From Sulfurimonas sp. (GTDB taxonomy: Bacteria > Campylobacterota > Campylobacteria > Campylobacterales > Sulfurimonadaceae): DNA of 42,885 nucleotides. A model generated the notes under the pieces. That model was not told the origin of the DNA. It worked only from the letters and a program-made list of their open reading frames with translations, and searched no databases. Position numbers and translations under genes: made by a program. The DNA is taken from contig NZ_JACUTS010000010.1 in the NCBI RefSeq assembly GCF_014859695.1, positions 1 to 42,885 of the forward strand, given 5' to 3'. Shown piece after piece: positions 1 to 7,355 of this stretch (position 1 is the first letter of the stretch; each line of letters starts with the position of its first letter).

Positions 1-38
1 TAACCAAATCACTTATTCAGAATTGCAGAAATTAAAAG

Positions 39-1337
39 GTGCGTAAGGTCAGTGATTCATTAACCGGACTTGCCAATAGAGTTCTGTTTAATGAGAGGCT
101 TCAGCAGACAATCGAAAAAGCAAAACAGCAAAAAAGCTCGTTTGCACTGTTATTTGTAGACTTAGACAGGTTTAAGCAGATAAACGACTCATTGGGTCAT
201 GCTATTGGAGACAAAGTTCTTCAAATTATCTCAAAAAGACTCCAAAGAGTTGTGCGCACGGAAGATACAATTTCGCGTTTAGGCGGAGATGAGTTTACTA
301 TATTGGCTCAAGATTTAGATAAGGGAGAAAATGCCTCTCTCATTGCAGAAAAAATAATCTCTTCAATATCTAAAGCTATTTATATTGACAACCATACTCT
401 CTACTTAACTTCGAGCATAGGAATCAGTATATTTCCTGATGACGGCGCCGAGGCAGACCATCTTCTAAAAAATGCTGATGCTGCAATGTTTAGAGCCAAA
501 GAAGAGGGGAAGAATAACTTTCAATACTACTCTGTTGATATGACTCAGCTTGCGTTTGAGCGAGTCGTTATGGAAGCAAGCCTTAGAAAAGCGCTCTCCA
601 ATGATGAGTTTGTCGTCTATTTTCAGCCTCAAGTGGATGGAAAGACGGACAAAATTATCGGGATGGAGGCGTTGGTTAGATGGGAGCATCCCGATGTGGG
701 AATGATTTTTCCGGATAAATTTATACCGCTTGCGCAAGAGACGGGGCTTATTTTGGCTATTGATCAAAAGGTAATGAAAGCTGCTATGACTCAAATAGCA
801 AAGTGGTACAAGATGGGGCTAAATCCGGGAGTTTTAGCTCTAAATCTATCCATGAAGCAGTTGAACCAGGGTGATTGTATAGAGAACTTAGAGCAACTTA
901 TGAGCGATAGCAAATGTAAAGCTGAGTGGCTTGAACTCGAAGTTACGGAGGGTGAAATTATGAAAAACCCGCAAAGCGCAATAGAGATTTTAAACAAAAT
1001 AAGCCAAATGGGAATTGAGCTCGCGGTTGATGATTTTGGAACAGGATATTCATCTCTGTCATATCTTAAACGACTCCCGATTGACAAACTAAAGATTGAC
1101 AAATCTTTTGTGGACGGGCTTCCTGATAATGAAGAGGATGTCGGTATTGCAAGAGCCATTATAGCTCTTGCGCAGAGCCTCAAACTTGAGGTAATTGCAG
1201 AGGGTGTAGAGACTAAAGAACAGAGAGATTTTTTAATACAAAACGGTTGTACTAATATCCAAGGCTACTACTACTCAAAACCTCTGCCCGCAGGTAAAAT
1301 GCAAGAGATGCTAAAAAAAGATTTAGCGATTTTATAA
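39..1337 (+). CDS. Diguanylate cyclase/phosphodiesterase (GGDEF-EAL), probably 5'-truncated or frameshifted
   Basis: Cytoplasmic c-di-GMP turnover protein. The GGDEF domain (about residues 5-165) starts at the typical DSLTGLANR motif and has an intact GGDEF at 82-86, the metal Asp in FVDLDRF and an RxxD inhibitory site (R73-D76) five residues before it. The EAL domain (about 175-425) has EAL at 210-212, DDFGTGYSSL and the closing QGYYYSKPLP motif, so both activities look intact. No sensor domain is encoded here, and the GTG start at 39 lies only a few residues before the domain, which is unusual. The preceding bases read NQITYSELQKLKGA in another frame, which resembles the usual linker. Removing one A from the AAAA run at 34-37 would join the two frames. 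The gene therefore probably extends upstream with a frameshift, or was cut by an insertion. The call is firm; the start is not. Confidence 0.85.
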   Translation: MRKVSDSLTGLANRVLFNERLQQTIEKAKQQKSSFALLFVDLDRFKQINDSLGHAIGDKVLQIISKRLQRVVRTEDTISRLGGDEFTILAQDLDKGENASLIAEKIISSISKAIYIDNHTLYLTSSIGISIFPDDGAEADHLLKNADAAMFRAKEEGKNNFQYYSVDMTQLAFERVVMEASLRKALSNDEFVVYFQPQVDGKTDKIIGMEALVRWEHPDVGMIFPDKFIPLAQETGLILAIDQKVMKAAMTQIAKWYKMGLNPGVLALNLSMKQLNQGDCIENLEQLMSDSKCKAEWLELEVTEGEIMKNPQSAIEILNKISQMGIELAVDDFGTGYSSLSYLKRLPIDKLKIDKSFVDGLPDNEEDVGIARAIIALAQSLKLEVIAEGVETKEQRDFLIQNGCTNIQGYYYSKPLPAGKMQEMLKKDLAIL

Positions 1338-1370
1338 ACAAACCGTAGCTTCGTTTAATGTTAATGGAAT

Positions 1371-1376
1371 TATAAT
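1371..1376 (+). promoter_or_regulatory. Candidate -10 box upstream of the PA2779-like gene
   Basis: TATAAT lies 61 bases before the chosen ATG at 1438, in the 100-base gap after the GGDEF-EAL gene. No convincing -35 box is visible, which is common for the housekeeping sigma factor of Campylobacterota. Confidence 0.45.
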
Positions 1377-1437
1377 ATACGCTACATCTAAAAATTGTCG
1401 TCTGTTTTTTTTGTAAAAATTGTTCAAAAGGTATTAC

Positions 1438-1833
1438 ATGAAGATTTCAAAACTAATTTTATCGTTTATTCTAAGCACAACACTGTTTGCTCAGGTTTCG
1501 TTTGCCCAAATAGCTTCTACTGAGGCACTCGGCTATGGGTCGTCTGACACACTCTCATCCAAAGAGAAGCTTGCGGGTATTTTATCTCGTGAAGATGTTG
1601 CAAAAAAGTTTGAAGAGCTTGGGGTTGATGTAAAAATTGTAGAGGCAAGAGTTGCTTCAATGACTGATGAAGAGGCTTCAATAGTTGCAAATCAAATTGA
1701 TACATTGCCGGCAGGTGCGGATGTTGGTATGTCAATAGTAGGTGCAATTGTTTTTGTATTTATAGTTTTACTTATTACGGATATTCTTGGATTAACAAAA
1801 GTTTTTAACTTTACTAAACCTATAACTAACTAA
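1438..1833 (+). CDS. PA2779-like small membrane protein (DUF6627-like)
   Basis: A 131-residue protein with a Sec signal peptide (positively charged start, hydrophobic stretch, possible cleavage after FAQVSFA), a middle helical region rich in Glu/Asp and Ala, and a C-terminal membrane helix after a Gly-rich turn (GADVGMSIVGAIVFVFIVLL). This is the arrangement of the PA2779 family, whose biochemical role is unknown. The ATG at 1438 is preferred over an in-frame ATG at 1420 because AAAAGG sits just upstream and the signal peptide then begins directly with MKISKL. It ends one base before a PA2778-like cysteine peptidase, the standard partner, so the two probably form one transcriptional and functional unit at the inner membrane/periplasm. 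Family assignment is by pattern recognition. Confidence 0.7.
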   Translation: MKISKLILSFILSTTLFAQVSFAQIASTEALGYGSSDTLSSKEKLAGILSREDVAKKFEELGVDVKIVEARVASMTDEEASIVANQIDTLPAGADVGMSIVGAIVFVFIVLLITDILGLTKVFNFTKPITN

Positions 1834-1834
1834 T

Positions 1835-2782
1835 GTGAAGATAAACTTCGCCCTTCTTCTTGCGCTTGCCTCGTTGATTTTTTCAACAGGCTGTGCGCGC
1901 AATACTCCTTTTCCAAAAGATGCCAATGTCTCTTCATACAGTATAGATGTTCCTTTTGTAGCTCCACGCTCAGAGCTTTGCGGCTCAACATCCCTAGAGA
2001 TGCTCTCCTCTTACTGGCAATCTAAGGGCTCATATACTCCAAAGCTTTCACTTAAAGAGCTGGATGAAAGAACGCTTATCCCGCTAAAGGGCGGTACTCT
2101 TCAGATAGAACTAATTGCTGCGGCAAGAGCTAATGGTCTTCTTGTCTATCCGCTGGAGCCTAACTTTGACGCACTTTTTATGGAACTAAAAGCAAATCAT
2201 CCCGTAATTGTGCTTGTAAACCGCGGTCTCTCATGGTATGAGCTTTGGCACTATGCGCCGGTTAGTGGATATGACGCAAAGACACAGACTATTTTGATGC
2301 ACTTTTCAGAGGAGCCAAACGAGGCAGTTCCTATTGAGACATTTGCGGCCATTTGGAAGAGAAGCGGTAATTGGGGAGTTGTTCTTCTTCCTCCTGATGA
2401 GCTTCCTTCTTCAGCATCGCCAAAAAAATATCTGCAATCTGCGTATGATTTGGAAAAAATTGGAATGGTTGATGAGGCAATAGTCGCTTATAAAAGCGCA
2501 CTAAGTCGCTGGCCTCAGGATATTCCTATGCTCTTCGCTCTGGGAAATGTCTATTACAGCACTAATCAGATTAGCAGCGCCGAAGAGAGATACAGAGAGA
2601 TACTGCTCATTGACAAAACTCATCCGCTCGCACTAAACAATTTAGCCGACCTGTTATGTCATACCGACAGGGCAGAGGAGGCTCTTAGAGTGATTGATAC
2701 GGCCGAAACTACCGATACTAAAATACTCTCCATCATAAATGCCACACGCCAAGAGATTATCAAAGGGTGTACACTTCATTAA
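1835..2782 (+). CDS. PA2778-like C39-family cysteine peptidase lipoprotein with TPR tail
   Basis: A 315-residue lipoprotein with lipobox FSTGC (lipidated Cys20). The middle is a papain-like C39 fold: catalytic Cys49 in ELCGSTSLEM, His139 in LWHYAPVSGYD and Asp147 as the likely third residue. The C-terminal third (about 200-310) contains tetratricopeptide-like helices (AYDLEKIGMVDEAIVAYKSA, then ALGNVYYSTNQISSAEERY). The GTG start at 1835 follows the previous stop almost directly, which suggests translational coupling. The substrate is unknown; an envelope processing or cross-linking role is only an inference from the domain. C39 domains often cleave double-glycine leaders, but no such substrate or ABC exporter is encoded here. 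Confidence 0.75.
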   Translation: MKINFALLLALASLIFSTGCARNTPFPKDANVSSYSIDVPFVAPRSELCGSTSLEMLSSYWQSKGSYTPKLSLKELDERTLIPLKGGTLQIELIAAARANGLLVYPLEPNFDALFMELKANHPVIVLVNRGLSWYELWHYAPVSGYDAKTQTILMHFSEEPNEAVPIETFAAIWKRSGNWGVVLLPPDELPSSASPKKYLQSAYDLEKIGMVDEAIVAYKSALSRWPQDIPMLFALGNVYYSTNQISSAEERYREILLIDKTHPLALNNLADLLCHTDRAEEALRVIDTAETTDTKILSIINATRQEIIKGCTLH

Positions 2783-2828
2783 AAAACAGAAATATGCCTG
2801 CTTTGATTGATGATTTGCATTAACTTGT

Positions 2829-2834
2829 TATAAT
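2829..2834 (+). promoter_or_regulatory. Candidate -10 box upstream of dsbD
   Basis: TATAAT occurs 33 bases before the dsbD start inside an 84-base gap that follows the peptidase gene. A TTGATT at 2803-2808 is 20 bases upstream, longer than the ideal spacing, so the -35 assignment is weak. Confidence 0.45.
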
Positions 2835-2866
2835 TTTGCCACATTATAAAATCGGAAAAATATATT

Positions 2867-4654
2867 ATGAAAAAACTTCTTTTACTTCTTATCTCATCAA
2901 TTTTGCTTTTAGGTGCGCAGCCTAAATTTTTAATGCCGGAGGAGGCTTTTAAACCCTCGGCAAAATTAAACGATAAGATGGAGATAGAGGCGAGCATAGA
3001 GATTGCAAAAGATATATATCTTTATGAAGATGCTCTGAAATTTGAGATAAAAAATCAAAACGGTATCCGCATAAAAGATGTAAAAAAGCCAAAAAGTGTA
3101 GAGCATCATGGCGACATGGTCTACTTGGAATCTCCGATATTTATCATAAGTTTGGAAAAAGAGGCGGAAGTTAGCGGTTTAGTAAGCGTAGAGTTTGAAC
3201 TCTCCTATCAGGGATGCTCGGAGCAGGGGCTTTGCTATGAGCCATATACAGAGGCTTTTACCTTTGATATAGATAGTGCAAAACTTCCCGATGTTTCGAG
3301 TAAAGAGGAGAGTGGAGCGGATGAAAAAGGGCAAGAGAAGATTGAAGTAAATATCGAAGTGAAAAAAGAGCTCTCGGAGAGTGATTCTATTGCAGATACG
3401 ATTAAAGAGGGGAGTATTGCTATTGTTCTTCTTTCGTTTTTAGGTTTTGGGCTTCTTCTTGCACTCACTCCATGCACCTTTCCGATGATTCCAATTATCT
3501 CAGGAATTATCATCTCTCAAGGCGAGGGAATAACGACAAAAAGAGCGTTTATGCTCTCTCTTGTTTACGTTCTTGCCATGGCGGTTGCTTACACAATCGC
3601 CGGAGTTTTAGCGGGTCTGTTTGGCTCAAACCTGCAAGCCGCTCTTCAAGCGCCTTGGGCGATATATACATTTTCTGCAATTTTTGTCGCACTCGCATTT
3701 AGCATGTTTGGGTTCTACGAGCTTAAACTTCCGGACTCTTTTGTTGCCAAGATTAGCTCAAATCACCACACAAACCGCGGCGGTTATATCGGCGTTGCGG
3801 TTATGGGATTTCTATCGGCTCTGATTGTGGGTCCATGTGTTGCGGCTCCACTTGCCGGCGCTTTGGTCTATATAGGACAGACGGGAGATGCGCTTCTAGG
3901 CGGTGCGGCACTTTTTGCCATGAGCATAGGAATGGGTGCGCCGCTAATTTTAGTTGGTGTGAGCGCTGGTAAGTTTATGCCTAAACCGGGTACATGGATG
4001 ACAATGATCAGTGCAATATTCGGCGTAATGATGCTTGGCGTTGCTATTTGGATGCTTGAGAGAGTGCTTGATGAGTATCTTATAATGCTTCTGTACTCTA
4101 TTTTGGGAATCGGTTTTGCAGTCTATTTCGGCGCGTTTGAGAAGGATGCGCATACATTTAGAAAAAGTACAGCAATCATTATTTTTATCTACTCGGTAGC
4201 TCTTTTTATAGGAGTTCTGGGCGGCTCAAACAGCATGACAAAACCGCTGGAGTTTTTAAAGCCTTCTATCTCAATCTCCTCTGATGCCGCTTTATCTTCG
4301 CACTTAAAGTTTGAAAAAATAACCTCAATCAGAGAGCTTGATAAGATTTTAGAAGCAAACAGAGGCAAAAAAATTATGCTTGATTTTAGTGCAGAGTGGT
4401 GTGCGGTGTGTAAAGAGCTTGATAAAAAGACATTCTCAGATGAAGCAGTAAAAGCAAAAATGAAAGAGTTTGTACTAATTCAAGCAGATATTACACAAAA
4501 TAATCAAGAGCAAAAAGAGTTAAGTAAAAAGTATGGAGTGTTCGGTCCGCCTGTACTTATATTTTTCGATACAGAGCTAAATGTGATAGGGTCAAAAACT
4601 ATTGTAGGTTTTATAGGACCGAAAGATTTTTTAGAGCATTTAAGCACTATTTAA
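2867..4654 (+). CDS. dsbD: Thiol:disulfide interchange protein DsbD
   Basis: Full-length (595 aa) inner-membrane reductase that carries electrons from cytoplasmic thioredoxin to periplasmic thiol proteins, including apocytochromes c. It has a signal peptide (1-17), an N-terminal immunoglobulin-like alpha domain with redox Cys117 and Cys123 (YQGCSEQGLCYEPYTE), a charged linker (about 145-178), eight or so membrane helices with the two core cysteines in LTPCTFPMIP (Cys203) and VGPCVAAP, and a C-terminal thioredoxin domain with WCAVC (Cys512, Cys515) and the cis-Pro in FGPPVL. All three redox pairs are present, so it should be functional. It fits with the ccsBA gene and the several cytochromes c in this window. 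Confidence 0.95.
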   Translation: MKKLLLLLISSILLLGAQPKFLMPEEAFKPSAKLNDKMEIEASIEIAKDIYLYEDALKFEIKNQNGIRIKDVKKPKSVEHHGDMVYLESPIFIISLEKEAEVSGLVSVEFELSYQGCSEQGLCYEPYTEAFTFDIDSAKLPDVSSKEESGADEKGQEKIEVNIEVKKELSESDSIADTIKEGSIAIVLLSFLGFGLLLALTPCTFPMIPIISGIIISQGEGITTKRAFMLSLVYVLAMAVAYTIAGVLAGLFGSNLQAALQAPWAIYTFSAIFVALAFSMFGFYELKLPDSFVAKISSNHHTNRGGYIGVAVMGFLSALIVGPCVAAPLAGALVYIGQTGDALLGGAALFAMSIGMGAPLILVGVSAGKFMPKPGTWMTMISAIFGVMMLGVAIWMLERVLDEYLIMLLYSILGIGFAVYFGAFEKDAHTFRKSTAIIIFIYSVALFIGVLGGSNSMTKPLEFLKPSISISSDAALSSHLKFEKITSIRELDKILEANRGKKIMLDFSAEWCAVCKELDKKTFSDEAVKAKMKEFVLIQADITQNNQEQKELSKKYGVFGPPVLIFFDTELNVIGSKTIVGFIGPKDFLEHLSTI

Positions 4655-4742
4655 AAAAAAGTGTACAATGCCGAATAAATTAAGAGGGAGGAAGATGTTG
4701 AAACTTTTTAGCGATACTTATGAGATAGCAAAATCAAGACTA

Positions 4743-4883
4743 TTACACCTCCTCTTTTTGAAGCCATGTCACTGCAATCTTTTTTTTAAACGCAAGATAC
4801 GGCTTGTTCTTCTGTTGAACCATTTTATCCCTAGATGCCCTTACTATACAACCTACTTTGCATTTAGACGCACAGGCGTACAT
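4743..4883 (-). CDS. Possible small Cys-rich protein (46 aa), unrecognised
   Basis: A minus-strand frame starts at ATG 4883 and stops at TAA 4743. It encodes a basic peptide with three cysteines near the start (YACASKCKVGC) and a normal-looking composition afterwards (KMVQQKNKPYLAFKKK, then AVTWLQKEEV). The antisense frame in the same register gives an unnatural Leu/Phe/Cys-rich string, which favours the minus strand. A GGAGG lies immediately before the ATG, too close for an ideal ribosome binding site; AAGGATATT lies 10 bases further up. If translation instead began at the nearby GTG (4889-4887), the frame would end after eight codons, so a frameshifted remnant is an alternative. It would be convergent with dsbD and divergent from metE. 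Confidence 0.35.
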   Translation of the reverse strand: MYACASKCKVGCIVRASRDKMVQQKNKPYLAFKKKIAVTWLQKEEV

Positions 4884-4893
4884 CCTCCACTTT

Positions 4894-4954
4894 AATATCC
4901 TTTTTTACAAAATCATTACAAAAAATACAAAATGAAAAAAAATACAAGGATATT
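4894..4954. repeat. 9-bp inverted repeat flanking the metE control region
   Basis: AATATCCTT (4894-4902) and its exact complement AAGGATATT (4946-4954) are separated by 43 bases. The right arm contains the metE ribosome binding site (AAGGA, seven bases before the ATG). The left arm gives the same AAGGATATT on the minus strand upstream of the possible small gene. It may be a base-pairing element that masks the metE ribosome binding site, or two divergent ribosome binding sites that happen to be alike. Confidence 0.5.
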
Positions 4955-4957
4955 TAC

Positions 4958-7237
4958 ATGTCAAAAAATTATATAGTAGGATTCCCTAGAATAGGGGAAC
5001 AAAGGGAATTAAAAAGAGTTTTAGAGGAGTTTTGGGCAAAAAAATGCTCATTTGATGATGTTCTAAAAGTAGCACTTGAGCTAAAAAAAAGACACTGGGA
5101 GTATCAAAGGGATGCGGGAATTGAGTTTATAAGTTCAAATGATTTTTCACTCTATGACAATATGCTTGACACCTCTGTCATGTTAGGTGCAATTCCAAAA
5201 AGATTTAAAGAACTAAAAGATGAGGAGTTGTACTTTGCAATGGCAAGAGGCGATGCTTCAAGCGTGGCTATGGAGATGACAAAGTGGTTTAACACAAACT
5301 ACCACTACATAGTTCCAGAACTAAGTTTGGAGGACAACTACTCACTTAATGCTTCAAAAATTATAGAGGAGTATAAAGAAGCAAAAAAACTGGGCATAAA
5401 AACAAAGATAAATATCATCGGACCAATTACATATCTGGGGCTTAGCAAAAGAGTCGACCGTGGCGATGTTTATGAACTTTGGAGCAAAATAGTGCCTATT
5501 TATGAAGAGCTTTTAAAAGCCATAAGCACTCTTGATGATGAAGTAATTGTGCAGATAGATGAGCCGATTTTTGTAAAAGAGTTGGATACAAAAGTTCTCA
5601 GTCTTATAAAACCGACTTATGACACTCTTGCAAGTGTTACATCAAATATAAAAATTGCAGTCGTTACATATTTTGAACACTCAAACGAAGCGACAAAAGT
5701 GCTTGTGAATACGCCAATCTGGGCATTGGGGCTTGACTTTTTACATGGAGAAGAAAATCTTAATTCGCTTGATATTATCGCCCCTAGCGGTAAAAAACTT
5801 TTAGCGGGAGTAGTTGACGGCAGAAATATATGGAGATGTGATATCGTAAAAACGCTAACACTTTTAGAAAATATATCAAAAGTAGTGAAAAAAGAGAATA
5901 TCTTGATAAGTTCGTCATGCTCGCTTCTTCACACTCCTTTTACTCTTAAGCATGAAGAGAAGATGAGTCATGATATAAAAGAGTGGTTAAGTTTTGCGCT
6001 TGAAAAGTTGGATGAAATCTCGCTTCTCTCAAAACTCTTTTTTGACGGCAAAGGCAGTTTGGATGAGAGAGAAAAAGAGGCGCTGCAAAAGAACATAAAA
6101 GCAAACCAAAGCAGAAAAAATTCGCCTCTTATCCATGATAGAACTGTACAAGAGAGGATAAAGAAGCATACTAAACTCCAAAGAGAGGGCGATACAAAAG
6201 AGAGACTAAAACTTCAAAGAGAGATTTTAGGTTATAAAGATTTGATAACGACAACTATAGGCTCGTTTCCGCAAACTCCGGAGTTGCGAAAGGCAAGAAG
6301 CGATTTCAAAGCCGCTCATATCTCAAAAGAGAGTTATGAAAAAGAGATAAAAAAGTACATAGACGAGTGCGTGGCATTTCAAGAGGAGTGCGGTTTGGAG
6401 ATTTTAGTCCATGGCGAACCTGAGAGAAACGATATGGTTGAGTATTTCGGTGAGCAGCTTAGCGGGTATGGATTCAGCCAAAACGGATGGGTGCAGAGTT
6501 ACGGAAGCAGATGTGTAAAACCGCCATTTATCTACGGAGACATAAGCAGACCAAAACCAATGACGGTTGATTGGATAACTTATGCGCAAAGCAGAACAAG
6601 CCGCATCATGAAAGGGATGTTAACGGGACCCGTGACTATACTTAACTGGTCATTTGTAAGAGACGATATGCCAAGAGGAGATGTTTCAAAGCAGATAGCC
6701 GTGGCATTAAGTGATGAGATAGACGACTTGCAAAATGCCAGCATAAAAATCATACAGGTCGATGAAGCGGCATTTAAAGAGGGTTACCCACTAAGAAGTA
6801 CGAAGATAAAAGCGTATGAAGCGTGGGCAGTGAGAGACTTTAAAATCGCTGTGAGCAGTGCAAAAAAAGAGACACAAATCCACACGCACATGTGCTATAG
6901 CGAGTTTAATGACATCATAAACACCATTGAGGATATGGACGCAGATGTTATCTCCATAGAGACGGCAAGAAGCGGCAATGAACTACTGAAAATCTTTAAA
7001 AAAGTGGGCTATACAAAAGAGGTAGGACCGGGAGTTTATGACATACATAGCCCAAGAATCCCCAGTGTAGAGGAGATTGTAAAACAGATAGAGCTTCTGC
7101 TTGAGGTGCTGCCAAAAGAGCAACTTTGGATAAACCCCGATTGTGGGCTAAAAACAAGAAAATGGGAGGAGGTAAAACCCTCACTTAAAAACATGGTTGA
7201 AGCAGTAAAAATAGTAAGAACAAAACTACAAAGTTAG
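4958..7237 (+). CDS. metE: Cobalamin-independent methionine synthase MetE
   Basis: Cytoplasmic enzyme that transfers the methyl group of methyltetrahydropteroyl-triglutamate to homocysteine in the last step of methionine synthesis. At 759 aa it has the usual family length. The N-terminal half has the MetE start GFPRIGEQRELK and the C-terminal half restarts with TTIGSFPQTPELRKAR. The zinc/homocysteine ligands His644 and Cys646 (THMCYSEF), Glu668 (SIETARSG) and Cys729 (NPDCGLKTR) are all present. The ATG at 4958 has AAGGA seven bases upstream. The gene stands alone, with its own upstream region and a hairpin downstream. MetE means this organism can make methionine without B12. Confidence 0.97.
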   Translation: MSKNYIVGFPRIGEQRELKRVLEEFWAKKCSFDDVLKVALELKKRHWEYQRDAGIEFISSNDFSLYDNMLDTSVMLGAIPKRFKELKDEELYFAMARGDASSVAMEMTKWFNTNYHYIVPELSLEDNYSLNASKIIEEYKEAKKLGIKTKINIIGPITYLGLSKRVDRGDVYELWSKIVPIYEELLKAISTLDDEVIVQIDEPIFVKELDTKVLSLIKPTYDTLASVTSNIKIAVVTYFEHSNEATKVLVNTPIWALGLDFLHGEENLNSLDIIAPSGKKLLAGVVDGRNIWRCDIVKTLTLLENISKVVKKENILISSSCSLLHTPFTLKHEEKMSHDIKEWLSFALEKLDEISLLSKLFFDGKGSLDEREKEALQKNIKANQSRKNSPLIHDRTVQERIKKHTKLQREGDTKERLKLQREILGYKDLITTTIGSFPQTPELRKARSDFKAAHISKESYEKEIKKYIDECVAFQEECGLEILVHGEPERNDMVEYFGEQLSGYGFSQNGWVQSYGSRCVKPPFIYGDISRPKPMTVDWITYAQSRTSRIMKGMLTGPVTILNWSFVRDDMPRGDVSKQIAVALSDEIDDLQNASIKIIQVDEAAFKEGYPLRSTKIKAYEAWAVRDFKIAVSSAKKETQIHTHMCYSEFNDIINTIEDMDADVISIETARSGNELLKIFKKVGYTKEVGPGVYDIHSPRIPSVEEIVKQIELLLEVLPKEQLWINPDCGLKTRKWEEVKPSLKNMVEAVKIVRTKLQS

Positions 7238-7244
7238 CAAAAAT

Positions 7245-7268
7245 ATAGCATGCGCTTTTGCATGCTAT
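7245..7268 (-). terminator. Hairpin between metE and the lipid A operon, terminator mainly for the minus strand
   Basis: A perfect 9-bp stem (ATAGCATGC / GCATGCTAT) with a 6-base loop. Read on the minus strand it is followed by ATTTTTGC, a U-run typical of an intrinsic terminator for the lpxB-gnnB-gnnA-lpxA operon. On the plus strand no U-run follows, so any effect on metE would be weaker. Confidence 0.65.
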
Positions 7269-7355
7269 GTGTGATTGAGCTTGTTATAACCGGTGAGATA
7301 GTGAATTGCGTATATGATGAAAAAAATGAGGAGTTGTTTTGAAACAATCCCTTTG

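Larger units (their letters stand above)
4655..4957. other. 303-bp gap between dsbD and metE
   Basis: The gap contains a possible minus-strand small gene (4743-4883). On the plus strand, an unusually strong Shine-Dalgarno sequence (AGAGGGAGGAAG directly before an ATG at 4695) opens a reading frame whose later part is only the codon-for-codon antisense of the minus frame. A 9-bp inverted repeat flanks the AT-rich control region next to metE. No tRNA, T-box or SAM riboswitch structure could be recognised by eye. Confidence 0.6.

Noticed and set aside
39-1337. LapD-type receptor for the adhesin at the window end
   Set aside because: GGDEF and EAL motifs are intact and no HAMP or periplasmic domain is seen, whereas LapD has degenerate domains; the two genes are also 40 kb apart.
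4695-4895. Plus-strand 66-aa frame with an excellent ribosome binding site
   Set aside because: Most of its length is the exact antisense of the more natural minus-strand frame and is a Leu/Phe/His/Cys-rich string typical of a shadow frame. The site is kept as an oddity, not called as a gene.
4655-4957. SAM or cobalamin riboswitch upstream of metE
   Set aside because: The region lacks the conserved cores of these riboswitches by eye and is mostly low-complexity AT-rich sequence near the start.
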